This document shows, one piece after another, positions 35,704-43,307 of a stretch of DNA of 45,520 nt. Each line of letters opens with the position of its first letter. Position 1 is the stretch's first letter. The notes under the pieces were generated by a model. That model was not told where the DNA came from and did no database searches. It saw nothing but the letters and a program-made list of their open reading frames with translations. The DNA is from Deltaproteobacteria bacterium (GTDB lineage Bacteria; UBA10199; DSSB01; JACPFA01). The translations under genes and the position numbers were made by a program. The stretch lies in the NCBI GenBank assembly GCA_016183235.1, contig JACPFA010000038.1, positions 1-45,520 of the forward strand, read 5' to 3'.

Positions 35704-35766
35704 CTGTCATTGTGAGCAATGTCATCCCTGCGAAGGCAGGGATCCATGATGCCGTGGCAATCTCGA
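35704..35766. repeat. Nested palindromic repeat before hflX
   Basis: An outer TGTCATTGTGAGCA...CGTGGCAATCTC unit is split by a GTCATCCCTGCGAAGGCAGGG hairpin ending GATCCATGAT. This is the same nesting as at 7551-7615. It lies directly between dnaE and hflX. Confidence 0.85.
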
Positions 35767-35774
35767 TTGGTACT

Positions 35775-37037
35775 ATGTTTGAAGCAGCTTTTCTAATTGG
35801 AGTAAAATTTCCTAATACCACCCGGGAGGAGTGTGAAAATTCTCTGACCGAGTTACAAAATCTCACTCAAACTTCCGATGCCAAGGTGGTAGGCCAAACC
35901 TTTCAAGATTTAAAAACGAGTCATCCAGCAACTTTTTTAGGGAAGGGGAAAATATCCGAAGTTGCTCAAGCCCTTTGCTCCCGTAAGTGCAACCTGGTGA
36001 TCATTGATACAGAATTGAGCCCGGCCCAAAACAAAAATCTACAAGAGGCCCTTAAAGTTAAAGTGGTCGATCGTACGGGTTTAATTCTTGATATCTTTGC
36101 TAAACACGCCAAAACCAAAGAAGGTAAGATGCAAGTTTCATTAGCACAGTGCCTCTATACCCTGCCAAGATTAGTGGGTATGTGGGAACATTTTAGCCGG
36201 CAACAAGGGGGTATTGGCGTGCGGGGGCCGGGTGAAACTCAACTCGAAGTCGATCGCCGCCGGATACGCGAAAAGATGGCCCACATTCGTAAAGAACTTC
36301 AACAAATTAAAAAAACGAGAACCGTACATCGCGCGCAACGCGAAAGCGTGCCCATCCCCCTTGTGTCGATTGTTGGCTATACCAATGCGGGCAAATCAAC
36401 TTTGCTCAACACCCTGACTCAAGCGGGAGTTTTAGTCGAAGACAAACTTTTTGCCACCCTTGATCCCACGGTTCGCCGATATCGCCTGCCTTCCGGCCGC
36501 AAGATTTTATTGGCCGATACGGTGGGTTTTATCAGTCGTTTACCCCATGAATTAGTTGAGGCCTTTAAATCAACGTTTGAAGAGGTTTCGCGAGCCACTT
36601 TGCTTTTACATTTGATTGATGTTTCAAATTCCAATTGGAGAAAACAAGCGCAAGTTGTGCGGCTTGTCTTACGAGAAATGGATTTGCACCGCAAACGCAG
36701 CTTAAATATTTATACTAAAGTTGATTTAGCCCCAGAATTTAAAACCAAAAATGGGATTTTAATTTCAAGCCTTAACAAACAAGGGCTTGATGAACTAGTG
36801 CAGGCCATCGATGATGCTTTATCGACTCGAGAAAAGATTTACCAATTTCAGGTACCTTACGACGCAATGCAAGTTTTACCTATGCTTTACGAATGTGGCC
36901 GAGTTTTAGAAAGAAAAGACCAAAAAGAAGGTATACAATTCAAAGTGTCACTAAACACCAAATTCAGAAAAATAATTGAATCTCAAATAGGTCTAAAAAT
37001 AAAAAAGATGAATGTCATTCTGAACCCAGCAGGGTGA
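35775..37037 (+). CDS. hflX: Ribosome-associated GTPase HflX
   Basis: HflX splits stalled or stressed ribosomes. The N-terminal domain has GKGKISEVAQAL and VIIDTELSPAQNKNL, the Gly-rich linker GIGVRGPGETQLEVDRRRI is typical, and the G domain has GYTNAGKSTLLNTLT (G1), FATLDPTVRRY (G2/G3 region), LADTVGFISRLPHELVEAF and NIYTKVDL (G4). The start is best at MFEAAFLIGVKF (35775); an in-frame extension to 35712 reads the repeat. No good ribosome site is visible. The last seven or so residues and the stop codon lie inside the following palindromic repeat. Confidence 0.94.
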   Translation: MFEAAFLIGVKFPNTTREECENSLTELQNLTQTSDAKVVGQTFQDLKTSHPATFLGKGKISEVAQALCSRKCNLVIIDTELSPAQNKNLQEALKVKVVDRTGLILDIFAKHAKTKEGKMQVSLAQCLYTLPRLVGMWEHFSRQQGGIGVRGPGETQLEVDRRRIREKMAHIRKELQQIKKTRTVHRAQRESVPIPLVSIVGYTNAGKSTLLNTLTQAGVLVEDKLFATLDPTVRRYRLPSGRKILLADTVGFISRLPHELVEAFKSTFEEVSRATLLLHLIDVSNSNWRKQAQVVRLVLREMDLHRKRSLNIYTKVDLAPEFKTKNGILISSLNKQGLDELVQAIDDALSTREKIYQFQVPYDAMQVLPMLYECGRVLERKDQKEGIQFKVSLNTKFRKIIESQIGLKIKKMNVILNPAG

Positions 37038-37094
37038 AGAATCTTCCATTTCGTAATCCGAAGTGGAAGATTCTTCGCTTTGCTCAGAATGACA
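37013..37094. repeat. TGTCATTCTGA-type palindrome, also possible bidirectional terminator
   Basis: TGTCATTCTGA and TCAGAATGACA bound the unit, and an inner stem GAAGAATCTTCCA/TGGAAGATTCTTC is perfect. It begins inside the hflX coding sequence and ends six bases before the convergent CsgG-like gene, so it could end transcription from both sides. Confidence 0.8.
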
Positions 37095-37099
37095 AAGAA

Positions 37100-37789
37100 T
37101 TAATAAGCAATCTTATTCGTCAGTTTTACTGAGCAGTCATGAATGGCTGAAGCGATGGTTTGACCTAAAGGTGACTTTACAAAGAAATCACCACCAACCC
37201 CAAAGCCTGCGCCGCCACCACCTGAAATGCGAAAATCAACTTTGCTCTTGCAAACTTGTTCGCTAGCCATGATTTCGCTAGTTGAACTGTCGTAAATACG
37301 GCAGGTCATGCAAAATTTGCTGGCTTTCGGGCTAATCCGACCAAAACCAAAGCCACCCCAACTACCACCTAAGCCTGCTATAGTACCACCAATGTTATCT
37401 TTAGAAGCACCGGTCATTGCAAAGGAGATTAATTTGCCAGCTAATTTTACGTCTTTGGAGCGAGCTACGTTTTGCCCAGGCTTAGCGTGGGTTTGGCGCA
37501 GGTATTGCTCCCGTTCAAAGCCTTGGCTTACCGAATAACCACCCCGTTCCAGCACCCGATAGCAGCCCGAATTGACCAATTCATTCACCACCACATCGCG
37601 GGCATTCATGGAAAAATCATTCCAATCGATGGAAATATTTTCGGTTCTAAAGGTATCGACCGCTACACTCATTTTTTCAGAACAACTTGGATATGCTAGG
37701 TTACTTTTTTTAGAAAGGGCATTGTGGGGAACCATGGCTAACACAGCAACGAAAGCTACGCTTAACCCCAAAGAGTAATAATTTTTCAT
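37100..37789 (-). CDS. CsgG-like exported protein
   Basis: From ATG 37789 the 229-residue product has a signal peptide (MKNYYSLGLSVAFVAVLAMV, cleavage near ALS; no lipobox). The middle matches the CsgG/TolB-N-like pattern: MSVAVDTFRTE, then MNARDVVVNELVNSGCYRVLERGGYS, and later DVKLAGKLISFAMTG. CsgG forms the outer-membrane export pore for curli, but no curli subunit or CsgE/F gene is near, and many CsgG-like proteins have other roles. Gly-rich stretches (SGGGGAGFGVGGDFFVKSP) lie in the C-terminal part. The ORF could extend to 37825 but that is not supported. Confidence 0.72.
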   Translation of the reverse strand: MKNYYSLGLSVAFVAVLAMVPHNALSKKSNLAYPSCSEKMSVAVDTFRTENISIDWNDFSMNARDVVVNELVNSGCYRVLERGGYSVSQGFEREQYLRQTHAKPGQNVARSKDVKLAGKLISFAMTGASKDNIGGTIAGLGGSWGGFGFGRISPKASKFCMTCRIYDSSTSEIMASEQVCKSKVDFRISGGGGAGFGVGGDFFVKSPLGQTIASAIHDCSVKLTNKIAY

Positions 37790-37810
37790 AACGAATTGAC
37801 CTCCAGGAAA

Positions 37811-37955
37811 TGTTGAAAAACTCACTTTCTGTCATCCCTGCCCCCGATCAGGTCGAGGGTAAACTCCAGCAGGGATCCAGTGATTTTAAAAAGTGCTGGA
37901 TTCCCGCCGGAGTTTACCCCTGCGCAGGCAGGGGCGGGAATGACATTTTTCAACA
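37811..37955. repeat. Compound palindrome between csgG-like and pgsA-like genes
   Basis: TGTTGAAAAA and TTTTTCAACA are perfect outer arms. Inside are GTCATCCCTGCC and its partner, and GGGTAAACTCC with GGAGTTTACCC. The order suggests a GTCATCCC-type hairpin opened by a GTAAACTCC insertion. It lies in a divergent gap. Confidence 0.82.
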
Positions 37956-38060
37956 AGCCCATAATAATATTTTTTATAAATAGCAAATATAAATAACGTA
38001 TACTAACATGCCTACCGCCCTTAAAGACACCTAAGCTGCTTGAAAGGTTAAAATTTCCTT

Positions 38061-38633
38061 ATGACATGGGTAACCTTGCCTAATTTGATTACCATCTTTC
38101 GGCTTTGTTTAATTCCCTTTTATCTCTATTTTTTCATTCAGGGCCAATACCGCCTAGCCATTATCATTTTTGCATTGGCGGGGATCTCAGATGTGGTGGA
38201 TGGGGGACTAGCCCGCTACTTTAAGCAAAAAACCCGCTTTGGTTCCATCATGGACCCAGCGGCCGATAAGATTTTGATGTTATCGACCTATTTAACCTTA
38301 GGGCTTACGGGCTTTATCCCCATGTGGGTGAGTTGCCTGGTTATCTTGCGCGATTTATGGATTGTATTGGGCATTTTTTATTTAAAGGCCCAAGCCAAGG
38401 TCTTTAATTTTTCAGCCACTCAATTGAGTAAGTTGAATACCTTTTTTCAGCTTTTCACGGCCTTAGGCTTCTTTTTAAAGGCCTTTCAGGGGCAAGAAAG
38501 GATTGCCTGGTTACAACCTATTGAACCCTGGCTTTACCCTGGATTACAATGGATCATGTGGATCATGGTTTTAACCACTGTTTTATCAGGCCTACAGTAT
38601 ACCCAAAAAGGGCTAAAAATTCTTAACACCTAA
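38061..38633 (+). CDS. CDP-alcohol phosphatidyltransferase (phosphatidylglycerophosphate synthase-like)
   Basis: A 190-residue integral membrane enzyme with the family signature DVVDGGLARYFKQKTRFGSI then MDPAADK, i.e. D-G-x2-A-R-x8-G-x3-D-x3-D with both metal Asp pairs. The start MTWVTLPNLITIFRLCLIPF is typical of PgsA. It probably makes phosphatidylglycerophosphate from CDP-diacylglycerol and glycerol-3-phosphate; a cardiolipin synthase of the eukaryotic type is the alternative. The metallophosphoesterase gene follows after four bases. Confidence 0.9.
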   Translation: MTWVTLPNLITIFRLCLIPFYLYFFIQGQYRLAIIIFALAGISDVVDGGLARYFKQKTRFGSIMDPAADKILMLSTYLTLGLTGFIPMWVSCLVILRDLWIVLGIFYLKAQAKVFNFSATQLSKLNTFFQLFTALGFFLKAFQGQERIAWLQPIEPWLYPGLQWIMWIMVLTTVLSGLQYTQKGLKILNT

Positions 38634-38637
38634 ACTC

Positions 38638-39726
38638 ATGGGCATTTTTAAAAATAGAAAATACAAAGTCATCGTTAGCGATTTTCATTTAGGCAAGGGG
38701 CGAAGAAACCCCGATGGATCTACTAATTTAATAGAAGACTTTGATGCCGATCGCGAATTTATTGCCCTGATGGATTATTATCTCAAAGACACTTTTAAAA
38801 ATGCACACGTTGAACTGGTGTTAAACGGAGATTTTTTTAATTTATTGCAAATTGACTATCGTAATCGTTTTACCGATTTTATCACTGAGGCCGATGCCCT
38901 GCATAAGACCATGAGCATTCTGCATGGGCATAGTGAGCTTTTTGATAAATTAGCCGAATTTTCCCAAAGCCCAAACCATCAGGTCATTTTTATTTTAGGC
39001 AATCATGATCCAGGGCTATTATGGCCTGGGGTGCAAGCGGCGCTTCGGAAAAGATTGCAGGGTCAAGTGGACTTTCGCATGGAATCTTATGAAGAAGATG
39101 GGGTGTATATCGAGCATGGCAATCAATATTATGCCGATAACCGGTATGATCGAAGCCAATATTTTTTAACCAAAAAACTCCCGGAGCCTATTATTAATCT
39201 GCCCTTTGGCAGTTTTTTCATTATTCACTATTTAAACGAAATCAAAAAAGAGCGCCCGTATTTCGACAAAATCTATCCGATGCGGGCTTATTATCGCTGG
39301 GCCTTTATTCATGATACCTGGTTTGCCATCAAGGCTATTTTAAAATTTATATTTTTCTTTTTTTGGTTTCATCTTAAACCCAATCCCGCCAAGAAGATAA
39401 ATTTAATCCAATCATTGCAAATTATTAAAGAAGCGCCAATTCACCCCAAACTCGATCGGGAAGCTAAAAGAATTCTTTTTTCGAAACAAGATATTCACAT
39501 TGTAGTTTTTGGCCATACCCACGCTTGCGTGCATCGCCAATTTTCTCCGGGTAAAGATTATTTTAACACCGGCACTTGGAATGAGCGAATCAGCTTAGAG
39601 TTGGGTTCGCTGGGCAGGGCCAAGCGGCTGACCTATGTGCACATTGACCAAGAAGAGGGGAAGCCCCCGCAAGGGTTTTTGCGTGAATGGAAAGGGAAGA
39701 GCGATGTCTTTGCCGAGGTCTTTTGA
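38638..39726 (+). CDS. Calcineurin-like metallophosphoesterase
   Basis: A 362-residue protein with the dimetal motifs VIVSDFHLGKG, LVLNGDFFNLL, FILGNHDPGLLW, YIEHGNQY and VVFGHTHACV. The first motif and the size resemble UDP-2,3-diacylglucosamine hydrolase-like and related phosphatases. A hydrophobic stretch (ILKFIFFFFWFHL, about 238-250) suggests membrane contact. Because it follows the phosphatidyltransferase closely, it might dephosphorylate PGP or another lipid intermediate; this is inference. Its 3' end overlaps the lipB start. Confidence 0.85.
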   Translation: MGIFKNRKYKVIVSDFHLGKGRRNPDGSTNLIEDFDADREFIALMDYYLKDTFKNAHVELVLNGDFFNLLQIDYRNRFTDFITEADALHKTMSILHGHSELFDKLAEFSQSPNHQVIFILGNHDPGLLWPGVQAALRKRLQGQVDFRMESYEEDGVYIEHGNQYYADNRYDRSQYFLTKKLPEPIINLPFGSFFIIHYLNEIKKERPYFDKIYPMRAYYRWAFIHDTWFAIKAILKFIFFFFWFHLKPNPAKKINLIQSLQIIKEAPIHPKLDREAKRILFSKQDIHIVVFGHTHACVHRQFSPGKDYFNTGTWNERISLELGSLGRAKRLTYVHIDQEEGKPPQGFLREWKGKSDVFAEVF

Positions 39727-40345
39727 GGTTATTAAACTAGGGTTAAAAACTTACCCGGAAGCCTTGAGTCTTCAACAAGAATATTTGGCAGAAAGAATTT
39801 CTGGTAAAATCAAAGATAGATTATTGATCGTTGAACACCCACCCGTGATTACAGAGGGACGGCAAACTTCTAGTGCCGATTTCTTTTTTACCCCCGCTTA
39901 TTACCAAGCAAAAGGTGTTGAGGTTTATAAAACCAATCGGGGAGGGCGTTTGACTTATCATGGCCCCGGTCAATTAGTGGTTTATTTTATCTTTTCGCTG
40001 AGTGATCGAAAATTATCGGTGCCACAATTTGTCAAAAACGTCGAAAAGGCGATTATGGCTGTGCTGCGGGAGTTTCAAATTAAGGGCGCAACAATCCAAG
40101 GCATGCCCGGAATTTTTGTAGGTCATAAAAAGATCGCCTCGCTTGGTTTCCACATCCACAAAGGGGTAAGCATGCATGGCATAGCCATTAATGTTCATAA
40201 TGACCTGACCCCATTTAGTTGGTTCAATCCCTGCGGCATGCCTGAGAGTTATCAAATTACTTCCCTATCCAAAGAACTTGCCAAGCCCATCTTATTGCCA
40301 CGAGTTACCCAAAGTTTGGTTGCTGCATTGGACTATTATTTTTAA
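39704..40345 (+). CDS. lipB: Octanoyl-[acyl-carrier-protein]:protein N-octanoyltransferase
   Basis: Attaches octanoate from ACP to lipoyl domains, the first step of lipoate synthesis. The 213 residues have LIVEHPPVITEGRQ, YKTNRGGRLTYHGPGQLVVY, the catalytic Lys in HKKIASLGFHIHKG and the catalytic Cys in FNPCGMPES. ATG 39704 gives the expected start MSLPRSFEVIKLG and overlaps the metallophosphoesterase by 23 bp; AAGGGAAGAG lies upstream. Confidence 0.95.
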   Translation: MSLPRSFEVIKLGLKTYPEALSLQQEYLAERISGKIKDRLLIVEHPPVITEGRQTSSADFFFTPAYYQAKGVEVYKTNRGGRLTYHGPGQLVVYFIFSLSDRKLSVPQFVKNVEKAIMAVLREFQIKGATIQGMPGIFVGHKKIASLGFHIHKGVSMHGIAINVHNDLTPFSWFNPCGMPESYQITSLSKELAKPILLPRVTQSLVAALDYYF

Positions 40346-40378
40346 AATAGCTGTCATTCTGACCCCGCAAGTGTATAC

Positions 40379-40394
40379 ATTACGTATACGTAAT
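40379..40394. promoter_or_regulatory. 16-bp perfect palindrome upstream of the 40466 gene
   Basis: ATTACGTATACGTAAT is its own reverse complement and ends about 24 bp upstream of the -35-like box of the sigma-28-type promoter. It looks like an operator for a dimeric regulator. Confidence 0.55.
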
Positions 40395-40417
40395 CTATGA
40401 TTTTTGAGAGGTTCGTC

Positions 40418-40445
40418 CAAACTATTTTGGTGGATTGGCCGATAA
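40418..40445 (+). promoter_or_regulatory. Sigma-28 (FliA/SigD)-like promoter, copy 1
   Basis: CAAA (40418-40421), 16 bp, then GCCGATAA (40438-40445), an exact match to the FliA -10 consensus. The larger surrounding block (CCAAACTATT ... TGGCCGATAAGCTTA ... AAGGGGG) is shared with the region before the 43308 gene. Confidence 0.55.
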
Positions 40446-40465
40446 GCTTAGCAAGGGGGAAAGCT

Positions 40466-41134
40466 ATGGCAACGATCAAAACAAAAGATTACGACCCAAT
40501 TTTAATAGCAAACATGGCCCTAAAGCATCTGAAGCCAAAAGATAATGAGGCAAAATCAGATCTTTTTAATAAAGCCAAGGAATTAGCTACAGAGGTAGTC
40601 GATCAGGTTGATGGTGAGCATCTAGAAGGTGGGGGAAAGGTCGGCGAGCTAACCTCATCTGAGAGGAGAGAAACCTGGAAAAGGGTTTATCAGACGCTAA
40701 AAGCAGACAATTATCGTGTTAATCCACTTTGGAAAAAACCACCTACACTCATTGTTGAAAAAGGAAAATTTGTAGAAATTAAAGAAGGCAGTGATCGGCC
40801 TCTTCGTGTGGTTGTTAAAAATGGTGGCTTTCTCACTTTGTCACCAGGAATATCCGAACCCAGAACTAGCCTTTTTGTTGAAGAAGGGGGAACAGCCATT
40901 GTCGGTGCAAATGTTTTGCTCGGCAGTGCTGCTGTTGAAGGCGGAGGATCCATTGAAATAGAAAAGAACGCTCATATTCGAAATCTGCATTCAGAAGTAG
41001 AGGCCACTCTTATGCCAGAAGCAGCTTTAGCTTGTTACTCGCTTGTAAGCCCGGAACAAGTTGATCCATCATGGACTGACTGCGAGGTCAGAGCAACTGA
41101 TGCTAGATCAAAAGACATTTCACAAAAAGATTAG
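40466..41134 (+). CDS. Hypothetical protein with beta-solenoid-like C-terminal half
   Basis: No family recognised. ATG 40466 follows AAGGGGGAAAG (a longer frame from 40397 would run through the promoter). Of 222 residues, the first ~100 are helical and charged (ALKHLKPKDNEAKSDLFNKA, SSERRETWKRVYQTLKAD). Residues ~105-185 show short repeating hydrophobic turns with Gly (TLIVEKGKFVEIKEG, LRVVVKNGGFLTLSPG, SLFVEEGGTAIVGANVLL, AAVEGGGSIEIEKNAHI), like the strands of a bactofilin or other beta-solenoid. There is no signal peptide. It shares an upstream block with the 43308 gene and so may be co-regulated with it. Confidence 0.7.
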   Translation: MATIKTKDYDPILIANMALKHLKPKDNEAKSDLFNKAKELATEVVDQVDGEHLEGGGKVGELTSSERRETWKRVYQTLKADNYRVNPLWKKPPTLIVEKGKFVEIKEGSDRPLRVVVKNGGFLTLSPGISEPRTSLFVEEGGTAIVGANVLLGSAAVEGGGSIEIEKNAHIRNLHSEVEATLMPEAALACYSLVSPEQVDPSWTDCEVRATDARSKDISQKD

Positions 41135-41153
41135 CAAAAAGATTGAACCCAAC

Positions 41154-41546
41154 TTATTTACCGGGAGTCGTGGCAATATGAGGGAAGGCTTTGAGTATTT
41201 TTTTATCGGTGGTTAGTAAGCGGAGGTCTAAATCTTTAGCAAGTGTGACAAATTCGCAATCGTAAGCTGAACATGATGATTCTTGGGCTAACAATAAAAC
41301 TTGTTCTGAGGAAACAGCATATTCTTTTCCACGAAAATAACTTTCTATTTCCTTTGCTAAGGCTAAGGCTATGTCGATAGTCATAAGTTTGCGTTGTAAA
41401 TAAGTAGCCAATACATTGCGAAATTCTGAGCGCCAAAGCAGGGGAGCAACCCAATCGGAGTCTTTTTTAAAAGCTTTTTCGGCTTGCGAAGTGAATTCCC
41501 CTGGGATCCAGAGATAGGCAATGATATTGGTATCAACGACGATCAT
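41154..41546 (-). CDS. VapC-type PIN-domain RNase toxin (third pair)
   Basis: A 130-residue PIN domain: MIVVDTNIIAYLW (first Asp), LLWRSEFRNVLATYL (Glu), SSCSAYDCEFVTLAKDL (Asp/Glu pair) and LLTTDKKILKAFP (last Asp). It is of a different subfamily from the two PIN toxins at 5.5-6.3 kb and is paired with a ribbon-helix-helix antitoxin by a 4-bp overlap. Confidence 0.88.
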   Translation of the reverse strand: MIVVDTNIIAYLWIPGEFTSQAEKAFKKDSDWVAPLLWRSEFRNVLATYLQRKLMTIDIALALAKEIESYFRGKEYAVSSEQVLLLAQESSCSAYDCEFVTLAKDLDLRLLTTDKKILKAFPHIATTPGK

Positions 41547-41782
41547 GGCCGCCCTTGCTTCTTAAGATTTACCAAATCTGAATTTTTGATATAGCCCCTG
41601 ATCCTACTTCTAAGTTTTTGGGCACGCAATAACAGAGAATCTGGATCAATCTTTTGACTTTTAAAGTTGGTCTCTAAATAAGCAATAATTTCACTATTAA
41701 GGCTGCGGTGATGACGTAGGGCTTGTGCTTTTAGTTTTTCATGCAGCAGATTGGGCAAATTTTTAAGAGTGATAGTAGCCAT
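41543..41782 (-). CDS. Ribbon-helix-helix (FitA/VapB-like) antitoxin
   Basis: A 79-residue antitoxin: MATITLKNLPNLLHEKLKAQ is the RHH strand and first helix, RHHRSLNSEIIAYLETNF the second, followed by a C-terminal toxin-binding tail. AAAGGAGG lies upstream of ATG 41782. A perfect palindrome upstream is a likely operator, since RHH antitoxins repress their own operon with the toxin. Confidence 0.87.
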   Translation of the reverse strand: MATITLKNLPNLLHEKLKAQALRHHRSLNSEIIAYLETNFKSQKIDPDSLLLRAQKLRSRIRGYIKNSDLVNLKKQGRP

Positions 41783-41802
41783 GAACTTCCTCCTTTACAA
41801 AA

Positions 41803-41826
41803 TGGTTTCATTATGGAACCATAATG
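41803..41826. promoter_or_regulatory. Operator-like palindrome of the vapBC pair
   Basis: CATTATGGAACCATAATG (41809-41826) has perfect 8-bp arms and a 2-bp centre. It overlaps a second, nearly perfect 19-bp dyad, TGGTTTCATTATGGAACCA (41803-41821). The site is about 20-45 bp upstream of the antitoxin start. Confidence 0.7.
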
Positions 41827-41886
41827 CATTTAAAGAAAAAGATCAAGCCCCTGATGGTTTTGATGCTTCCCATTATACTTACATCT

Positions 41887-43134
41887 TCATAAAGCAAGGT
41901 GCATTATCCCCTTACCAGGGGGAATATCATGGAAGCGTTTGTCATGTGTTGGTATGTTGTGCATGAAAAGATTTTTCACAACCTCGAGGCGTAACGGGAC
42001 GATGAGTATATCTTGCGAATCCCGCGCCTCATTGGGAACTCCTAGATTGCTAATGATAGCCTTAGTTGCCTCGTTCATAGGGAACACAATATAGGTACTT
42101 TTGTCATCTCCAACCTGCTTGTTGACATATGAGTCCCATCGTGGTTTGGACTCCGACCATTTGGATTCGGGCTGTTGCAACTGTGGAACCAGGGCGATAA
42201 ATATCGGTTTGTCTTGTGGCGCCGAGTGGATCGCCTGTTTGAGTTCGCCATAGTGGCGCATCATAGAAGAAATAAGAAAGTCATCATTGGGATTTGATAG
42301 CCCGGGCTGCCGGAGGATCTTTTTTAAGCCTTCCGATGCGACATTGGTATTTAATAGTTCTTTTAACTGGTCGGGAGGAACATTCTCAAGACCGAATTCA
42401 ACCCGCGGTGAAGTTATCAAGTTGCGGATACAGTTTTTTGAATCATCACCTGCACCAACTAGTACTTCTATCGAATCAAAAGAGAGATTGTGAAAATCGA
42501 CAAGGGGGCCTTTACTCCGATCAGGTAGAACCCCCCGTTTTTTTGCGGAGATGGTAACGGGATTGGTATCTTTAGGATCTAAGACAAATGCGACCGGTAT
42601 GCCCCTCTCGGCCTGCTCTATGCCCTGATTTGAAACATGTTTCGGGTTGCCCAGAATATTGGGCATTAGTGCGGATAAATATGTGGGGTCTTTGTTTGAT
42701 TCACTACCCACGTAAATCACATCTATTCCATTGTTTGTGGCCCAATCACGAAGCTCGTGACAGTTATGGCACCAATATTCACCAAAGATGACGAGAACCT
42801 TTCGTCCGCCTTGTGTCGCCTCCTTCACGGCGGCACCAAAATTCTTGATGGCTTCTGCGGTATTTCTGTAGCTGACCTTACGTAACGTCCCAGGTTGCGG
42901 CGGTGCAGTATCTTGCGGTCCGCCGGCGTGGTTCGTGTAGGCTGCCGAGTTGCCAAAACGGGCTGCTCGGAGTTGCCCTTCGTTAGGCATCCGCGGTGCG
43001 GCAGGTTGTGGATGGGTTAATCCACCCGGCGGGTTTACGGTGTCTGCGGTATTCGTAGTAGCTGCCGGTTGATCTGTGGGTGTAGTGGGTGTATAGGTCA
43101 CTGCAGGCGAAGAACCGACTTTCACCTCTGGCAT
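41887..43134 (-). CDS. Thioredoxin-like protein with disordered N-terminus and WCHNC motif
   Basis: Function unknown. ATG 43134 follows AAAGGAGG. Of 415 residues, 1-90 are Pro/Thr/Ala-rich and probably unstructured, with no signal peptide. Residues ~90-210 look like a thioredoxin fold: AAVKEATQGGRKVLVIFGEY then WCHNCHELRDWA (CxxC = CHNC) with IDVIYVG and GIPVAFVLDPKD (cis-Pro strand), as in DsbD-C/thioredoxin_7 domains. The remaining ~200 residues have no motif I recognise; helical (LKQAIHSAPQDKPIFIALVP) and strand segments alternate. The lack of a signal and its position among unknown accessory genes make it an orphan of unclear location. Confidence 0.72.
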   Translation of the reverse strand: MPEVKVGSSPAVTYTPTTPTDQPAATTNTADTVNPPGGLTHPQPAAPRMPNEGQLRAARFGNSAAYTNHAGGPQDTAPPQPGTLRKVSYRNTAEAIKNFGAAVKEATQGGRKVLVIFGEYWCHNCHELRDWATNNGIDVIYVGSESNKDPTYLSALMPNILGNPKHVSNQGIEQAERGIPVAFVLDPKDTNPVTISAKKRGVLPDRSKGPLVDFHNLSFDSIEVLVGAGDDSKNCIRNLITSPRVEFGLENVPPDQLKELLNTNVASEGLKKILRQPGLSNPNDDFLISSMMRHYGELKQAIHSAPQDKPIFIALVPQLQQPESKWSESKPRWDSYVNKQVGDDKSTYIVFPMNEATKAIISNLGVPNEARDSQDILIVPLRLEVVKNLFMHNIPTHDKRFHDIPPGKGIMHLAL

Positions 43135-43206
43135 ATTGCCTCCTTTGCTGTCAAAAACTTTTATCGCAAGAAAGGAAAGAGTAAGTTGCTTACTTAAGTT
43201 GTTGCG

Positions 43207-43241
43207 AGGTTCAAACTGTATACTTGTAGTATGCAGAACCT
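43207..43241. repeat. Imperfect dyad upstream of the 43308 gene
   Basis: AGGTTC and GAACCT enclose CTGTATAC and GTATGCAG, which pair with one mismatch. It lies between the divergent 43134 and 43308 genes, upstream of the sigma-28-like box, in the same relative place as the palindrome before the 40466 gene. Confidence 0.4.
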
Positions 43242-43262
43242 ACTCTGTTTAAAGGTTTTACC

Positions 43263-43289
43263 CAAACTATTCACCAAGCTGGCCGACAA
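43263..43289 (+). promoter_or_regulatory. Sigma-28 (FliA/SigD)-like promoter, copy 2
   Basis: CAAA (43263-43266), 15 bp, then GCCGACAA (43282-43289), one base from the FliA -10. The surrounding block (CCAAACTATT ... TGGCCGACAAGCCTA ... AAGGGGG) matches that of the 40466 gene and ends in the same GGGGG ribosome site. Confidence 0.55.
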
Positions 43290-43307
43290 GCCTACAAAGG
43301 GGGCGTT

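Noticed and set aside
40418-40460. Sigma-54 promoter before the 40466 gene
   Set aside because: The GG and GC elements do not have the required 10-bp spacing; the sigma-28 pattern fits better.
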